A stretch of 17,319 nt of DNA from JBCBZH01 sp039815415 (lineage in GTDB: Bacteria; Bacteroidota; Rhodothermia; Rhodothermales; Rubricoccaceae). Numbering within the stretch: position 1 is the stretch's first letter; every line of letters begins with the position of its first letter. The position numbers and the translations under genes were made by a program. Where the stretch lies: contig JBCBZH010000064.1 in assembly GCA_039815415.1 (NCBI GenBank), positions 1 through 17,319 of the forward strand, in the 5' to 3' direction. Below, one piece after another: positions 13,578 to 17,319 of this stretch. Under the pieces are notes generated by a model. The model was not told the origin of the DNA, did no database searches, and saw nothing but the letters and a program-made list of their open reading frames with translations.

Positions 13578-16500
13578 TCAGCGGATGACGGTGAGGCGGC
13601 GGGTGGCGGCGAAGCGGTCCCCATCCACCGTCATGCGGACGAGGTAGACCCCCGACGCCAGTCCGTCGGCGTCCAGCGTCAGCTCGTGCCACCCGGCCGG
13701 GCGGTCGGCGTCGTCGAGCTGGCGGACGCGGCGGCCCAGTGCGTCGTAGACCTCCACGGTCAGGCGGCTCGCCTCGGGCAGCGCCACGCGGACGGTCGCG
13801 CGCTGGCGCACGGGGTTGGGCCACGGCGCGTCCAGCGCGAAGGCGTCCGGGAGCGCAGGGTCGCCCTCGCCGGGGAGTGCAACGGGCGTGGGCGAGAACT
13901 CGCTCGTGCCGAACAGCCCCGTCGCGGTGGCGACAATGAGTAGGCCAGGGCTCGCCGGGCTGGCGAGCGTGAACGTGGCGTCCTTGTCGGGCCCGTCGTC
14001 GTAGTCGTCCTCGGAGTAGGTATCGGTCCCGATGTACACCGCCCCCTCCTGCCCGTCCGCGTCGGCGAGGTAGAAGTCCACGCGGAGCGGGTACGGGTCG
14101 GCCCGTGTGGAGGTCGGGACGCGGTAGGTCACGCGCGCGATGCTCCCGGCAAGGCCCGCCTCAGTGATCTCGGGGTGGTTCTGCAGATCGTTGGGACCGC
14201 GGTCCCAGTCCTCACCGTCGTTGGGCGTGGCTTCGTCACAGGCCTCGTTCGAGGGAACCGGTGGGCACAGGTTGATCCCGAGTCCGCCGTTGCTGAACGT
14301 GCGGTTGCTGAAGAACTGGTTGTGGACGGGTCGGCTGGAGGTGCTGTTCGTCACCTCAGAGACGCGGATGCCATCGGCTGCGTTGTGGGCGATTGTGTTG
14401 CCTTCGGCTTCTCCCTCACCTCCGACCAGCACGTAGCGCGCCCCGTTCGTGAGGTGCACGCCGCTTCCTCCATTGGGCAGGGGCGTGATCCCGTCCCGCG
14501 CAACCCCGACGCGGTTGCCCTGTACGAGCGCGTACTCGCCGAACGAGCCGCCCCCTGTCAACACGATGCCGTCTCCAGCGTTGCCTGAGATGAGGTTGCC
14601 CCGCCCTGGCCCTCCGATCTGGTTCCGTAGCGTTCGGACGCTGATCCCCACCGCATTGGGCCACGCCTGCGTCCCACTTGCGTCTGTCCCCAGGTGATTG
14701 CACTCGATGAGATGCTGGCCGCTGGGGTCGTAGAACGGATCATAGTCAGCGATCGTGATGGCCGCGCCGGTGAACTGCCCCAGCGCCAGGCCGCGGATGG
14801 CGCTCCCTTGGCTGATCCCGATAAAGCGCAGCCCGGTAGCGGTGTCGTCGCCACCGTCGAGTTCAACCTTGACGGTGGCCGGTCCCTCGCCACATGACGC
14901 TCCGGCCTGGGTCGTCCCGTCTATGGTGACGGGCCCATTGATGACGAGCGGTTCCTTGAGGCGAATCCTGCAGGCGCCGTCTCCGGAACAGCCCGCGCTG
15001 CCCGGCGGGATGTCGAACGAGACTGTCTGCGAGAACGCCATCGCGTTGGCCGCCTCAACGGCCTCCTTCAGGGACCCGGGCCCTGAGGCGGCCGTCGTAC
15101 GGACAGTGAGCGCATCGTCAGGGAAGGGGAGGCACTGCGAGAACTCGCTGGTGTTGCCCTCGGCGTCCGTGGCTGTAGCCGTGACGGTCCAGCCTGCCGG
15201 GACCCCGGCCGCCGCGAGCGTCTGGTCGAACGAGGCCTCGCCCTGCGCATCCGTTGTGATGCTGAAGGCCCCAGCGTAGACCTGGCCCGGCCCGAACCGT
15301 TCGGGGTCGCAGGCCGGGCTGGCGAACACCTCGATCCGGATGGCTTCGCCGGGCTCGGCGTGGATCTGCCCCGCGACGGGGACCGAGCCCGCCCCCGTCG
15401 TGATCCGGCTCAGGTCGAGGTCAGGCCGGTTCATCCGGAGGTTGGGGCCTGAGTCCACGTCGAGCGAATCGTTGCCCGTGGGGCCGTCGTTCGCCAGGTC
15501 GATGTCCACCCCGGCATTGCCGTAGATGCTGTTGCCCAGCACCCGGTTCTCGAACGGCACCTGCACGATGGGATTGCCGGCCTGGACGATGAACGTCTTG
15601 TACCCCACCACGACGCCGCCGAGCCGGTTGTTCGCGATCACGTTGCCTTCGCCCGGCTCGGTTCCCCCGACGGTGTGCTCGCGTGACTCCGTGATCCCAA
15701 CGCCATATCCCTCGTTGCCCAGGGGCGTCACACCGTCACGGGCCACGCCGATCCGGTTTCCCTGAACCACGACCCCGACGCCCCCACCGAACAAGGTGAC
15801 CCCGCTGCTCGGATTTCCCGAAATGAGGTTTCCCGCACCGGGAGCGGTCCCACCCACGCGGACGCGGGACCCCGCCACTGCGACGCCGCTGCCCCCGAAG
15901 AAGAAGTCGGCCACAGGAAAAGCGGCGTCTCCAGCCCGGTTGGTCCCGAGGAAGTTGCCTTCGACGACGCTCTCATTCGAGTTGACGTTGAGCTCGACCT
16001 GCCCACTCCCGTTGCCTGCGATGAGGTTGCACGCACGGTCGCACGTCCACGGCGTATGGTCCGTCCCCCCGATCTGGGTGCGCTCGGCCTGATACGCCCA
16101 GATGCCGCGGGCGCTCTCGGTCGAGATCGTGGCCTCGCCGGTCACGTCCGGGCCGATGACATTGCCCTGGATCACCGTGTCGAATGTCCGGTCGTTGCTG
16201 AACGCCGACGCACTCATCACCATCACCTGGTGGCCCTCGTTGCCCGAGATGAGGTTGCGCTGCCCTGGCTCGGGCCCGCCGATCCGCACGCGGTGCGCCT
16301 GGGCCAAGACGCCGTTGCCATTGGGATTGGGCGCCGTCCCCGCCGCATTCGTTCCGAGGTAGGCGCACTCGACCACGCCGTCGGTGGCCCCGGGCTTGAA
16401 CGAGACGCCCTCGTCGAACCCATCGAACCCGCCGATCACGAGGCCGCGCACCGCCAGCCCGGGGGCCGACGCCTCCAGGCCGCTTCCCTCCCCCCGATCC

Positions 16501-16802
16501 GACCCGTCGAGCTCGATGCGAAGGGTCGCGGGCCACGTGTCGCAGCGTGCGCCGGGCTGCGTGAGTCCGTCCACCGTAAGCGCCTCGGTGATGACGGGCA
16601 GGGCCGTCTGAGGCCGGATCGTGTGGACGCCGTCGCCTGGGATGTTGAACGCGATCCCATCGGCGCCCGGACTCGCATTGGCGTCCGTGATGGCTTGCCG
16701 CAGCGACCCGGCTCCGGCATCGGCAGTCGTGGTCACCGTGAAGGTGGTCTGGGCCGAGACCGGCATCGCCAGCACGACGAGGAGGGCGAGTGAGAAACGC
16801 AT
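13578..16802 (-). CDS. Secreted two-module beta-helix protein with T9SS-type C-terminal domain (copy A)
   Basis: A protein of 1074 residues from ATG 16802; signal peptide MRFSLALLVVLAMPVSAQ. Module 1 begins TTFTVTTTADAGAGSLRQAI, with VDGLTQPGARCDTWPATL. Its beta-helix rungs include RIGGPEPGQRNLISGN, RVGGTAPGAGNLISGN, TVGGTEPGEGNVIANN and repeated VQGNRIGVARDG. An Ig-like segment (about residues 465-560, ending TATATDAEGNTSEFSQC) joins module 2, which starts near Asp562 (LTVRTTAASGPGSLKEAV, IDGTTQAGASC, then QIGGPGRGNLISGN and further rungs). A second Ig-like segment precedes the T9SS type-A sorting domain at 989-1074 (WPNPVRQRATVRVAL, VYDALGRRVRQL, ASGVYLVRM, RLTVIR). Signal peptide plus sorting domain implies Sec export, then T9SS delivery to the surface. 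Function is unknown; a surface adhesin or structural fibre is a reasonable guess. The tail is nearly identical in DNA to that of the upstream gene. Confidence 0.9.
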   Translation of the reverse strand: MRFSLALLVVLAMPVSAQTTFTVTTTADAGAGSLRQAITDANASPGADGIAFNIPGDGVHTIRPQTALPVITEALTVDGLTQPGARCDTWPATLRIELDGSDRGEGSGLEASAPGLAVRGLVIGGFDGFDEGVSFKPGATDGVVECAYLGTNAAGTAPNPNGNGVLAQAHRVRIGGPEPGQRNLISGNEGHQVMVMSASAFSNDRTFDTVIQGNVIGPDVTGEATISTESARGIWAYQAERTQIGGTDHTPWTCDRACNLIAGNGSGQVELNVNSNESVVEGNFLGTNRAGDAAFPVADFFFGGSGVAVAGSRVRVGGTAPGAGNLISGNPSSGVTLFGGGVGVVVQGNRIGVARDGVTPLGNEGYGVGITESREHTVGGTEPGEGNVIANNRLGGVVVGYKTFIVQAGNPIVQVPFENRVLGNSIYGNAGVDIDLANDGPTGNDSLDVDSGPNLRMNRPDLDLSRITTGAGSVPVAGQIHAEPGEAIRIEVFASPACDPERFGPGQVYAGAFSITTDAQGEASFDQTLAAAGVPAGWTVTATATDAEGNTSEFSQCLPFPDDALTVRTTAASGPGSLKEAVEAANAMAFSQTVSFDIPPGSAGCSGDGACRIRLKEPLVINGPVTIDGTTQAGASCGEGPATVKVELDGGDDTATGLRFIGISQGSAIRGLALGQFTGAAITIADYDPFYDPSGQHLIECNHLGTDASGTQAWPNAVGISVRTLRNQIGGPGRGNLISGNAGDGIVLTGGGSFGEYALVQGNRVGVARDGITPLPNGGSGVHLTNGARYVLVGGEGEAEGNTIAHNAADGIRVSEVTNSTSSRPVHNQFFSNRTFSNGGLGINLCPPVPSNEACDEATPNDGEDWDRGPNDLQNHPEITEAGLAGSIARVTYRVPTSTRADPYPLRVDFYLADADGQEGAVYIGTDTYSEDDYDDGPDKDATFTLASPASPGLLIVATATGLFGTSEFSPTPVALPGEGDPALPDAFALDAPWPNPVRQRATVRVALPEASRLTVEVYDALGRRVRQLDDADRPAGWHELTLDADGLASGVYLVRMTVDGDRFAATRRLTVIR

Positions 16803-16823
16803 CGGAGATAAGAGCTGTGAACT

Positions 16824-16833
16824 CGAGCTGGCG
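16824..16833 (-). repeat. Dispersed 10-mer copy in the spacer upstream of copy A
   Basis: An exact motif in the 32-base gap between the stop at 16835 and the ATG at 16802. It begins immediately after the upstream stop codon (TAA then TCGCCAGCTCGAGTT on the minus strand). Confidence 0.65.
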
Positions 16834-16834
16834 A

Positions 16835-17319
16835 TTAGCGGACGACGGTGATTCGGCGGGTGGCGGTGAAGCGCTCAGTCCCTTCCCCGGCCGTCATGCG
16901 GACGAGGTAGACGCCGGACGCCAGCCCGTCGGCGTCCAGCGCCAGCTCGTGCCACCCGGCGGGGCGGTCGTCGTCGTCGAGCTGGCGGACGCGCCGGCCC
17001 AGTGCGTCGTAGACCTCCACGGTCAGGCGGCTCGCCTTGGGCAGCGCCACACGGACCGTCACGCGGTGACGCACAGGGTTGGGCCACGGCATCGCCAGCG
17101 CGAAGGCGTCGGGCAGCGACGGATCTCGGTCGGCGCCCACCGATACGTTCGGCGCCCCGAACTCCGACGTGTTGCCCTCGGCGTCGGTGGCGGTGGCGAT
17201 CACGTCGCCGCCTGCCACGTACGGTGCTTGCAGCGAGAACGAGGCCGTCTTTTCGCCTCCGGCCGTGAAGTCGGCCTCGGTGTAGGTGTCGTGGCCGAGG
17301 TAGACCTGGCCCTGCCCCA
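16835..17319 (-). CDS. C-terminal part of a third beta-helix/T9SS paralogue (copy C), cut by the window edge
   Basis: The minus-strand frame is open from the window end to the TAA at 16835. The visible 161 residues are GQGQVYLGHDTYTEADF (a match to the VYIGTDTYSEDDY and YLGHDVYTAADF parts of copies A and B), then an Ig-like ATATDAEGNTSEF, a short linker, and a T9SS sorting domain almost identical to that of copy A (WPNPVRHRVTVRVAL, VYDALGRRVRQL, ASGVYLVRM, RITVVR). An internal GTG at 17218 is not the true start. By analogy the full gene should continue for about 2.5 kb beyond the window. It is the most upstream member of the tandem array seen here. Confidence 0.88.
   Translation of the reverse strand, partial: GQGQVYLGHDTYTEADFTAGGEKTASFSLQAPYVAGGDVIATATDAEGNTSEFGAPNVSVGADRDPSLPDAFALAMPWPNPVRHRVTVRVALPKASRLTVEVYDALGRRVRQLDDDDRPAGWHELALDADGLASGVYLVRMTAGEGTERFTATRRITVVR

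Larger units (their letters stand above)
82..16987. repeat. Dispersed 10-mer CGCCAGCYCG, at least 31 copies
   Basis: Exact CGCCAGCTCG, plus strand: 82, 1355, 1969, 4121, 5774, 5876, 7151, 16940. Minus strand (left coordinate): 891, 2169, 4256, 5816, 6377, 8947, 10731, 11135, 12343, 13555, 13715, 16824, 16978. Variant CGCCAGCCCG, plus: 853, 6903, 8925; minus: 1877, 2005, 3064, 3685, 5846, 13956, 15315. Eight lie in roughly 1 kb of non-coding sequence and the rest in about 16 kb of coding sequence. Many T-type copies continue as CGAG. Coordinates were read by eye, so a few copies may be missed. Confidence 0.7.

Noticed and set aside
13549..13824. N-terminal extension of copy B up to 13824
   Set aside because: It overlaps the conserved sorting-domain end of copy A in another frame and its product is Arg/Pro-rich. 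The signal peptide starts at 13548.
10800..16500. Regularly recurring short DNA blocks that might suggest a CRISPR-like or satellite array
   Set aside because: They encode the repeating GG-x-x-PG-x-GN-x-I and QGN rungs of the beta-helix, have variable spacing and stay in frame, so they are protein repeats.

Overview
The window suggests a GC-rich member of the Rhodothermota/Bacteroidota line (Rubricoccus, Rubrivirga and Salinibacter type). The grounds are roughly two-thirds GC, type IX secretion (T9SS) style C-terminal sorting domains on large secreted proteins, one good match to the Bacteroidota -7 promoter box (TAnnTTTG), and gene starts with pyrimidine-rich leaders in place of Shine-Dalgarno sequences. 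The lineage is inferred from these traits; no rRNA gene is present.

Layout. Positions 1-2096 (+): the end of a truncated membrane-associated gene, a two-helix membrane protein of lower GC, a small DUF3601-like protein, and a membrane-anchored helical-toroid-like protein whose GTG start overlaps the previous stop. Positions 2207-4020 (-): TerC-family membrane protein, then a lipoprotein with a SAM-dependent methyltransferase domain. Positions 4203-6632 (+): a double-AAA ATPase and a small DUF6483-like protein. Positions 6634-6840 (-): an orphan Phd/YefM antitoxin. Positions 6938-8880 (+): a lone EutN/CcmL microcompartment vertex protein and dihydrolipoamide dehydrogenase. Positions 8959-17319 (-): three tandem paralogous secreted beta-helix proteins (the first truncated by the window edge) followed by an outer-membrane beta-barrel protein. 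No rRNA, tRNA, CRISPR array, transposase or phage gene was seen, and no gene-free stretch exceeds 300 bases.

How the genes fit together. The 17319-8959 block is the clearest functional unit: large extracellular proteins with signal peptides and T9SS-type tails next to a barrel protein, which suggests a cell-surface module. The centre is a patchwork of housekeeping (lpdA) and stress-type or orphan genes with mostly short spacers.

The most striking signal is not a gene. A 10-base motif, CGCCAGCYCG (Y = C or T), occurs at least 31 times by eye in 17.3 kb, in both orientations, read in all three codon frames, and about five times more densely in spacers than in genes. Two inverted copies form the lpdA terminator hairpin, and four crowd into the disordered linker of the AAA ATPase. 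This is the layout of a DNA-uptake sequence or a HIP1-like genome motif. Two REP-like palindromes ending in a shared TACG tail are also present.
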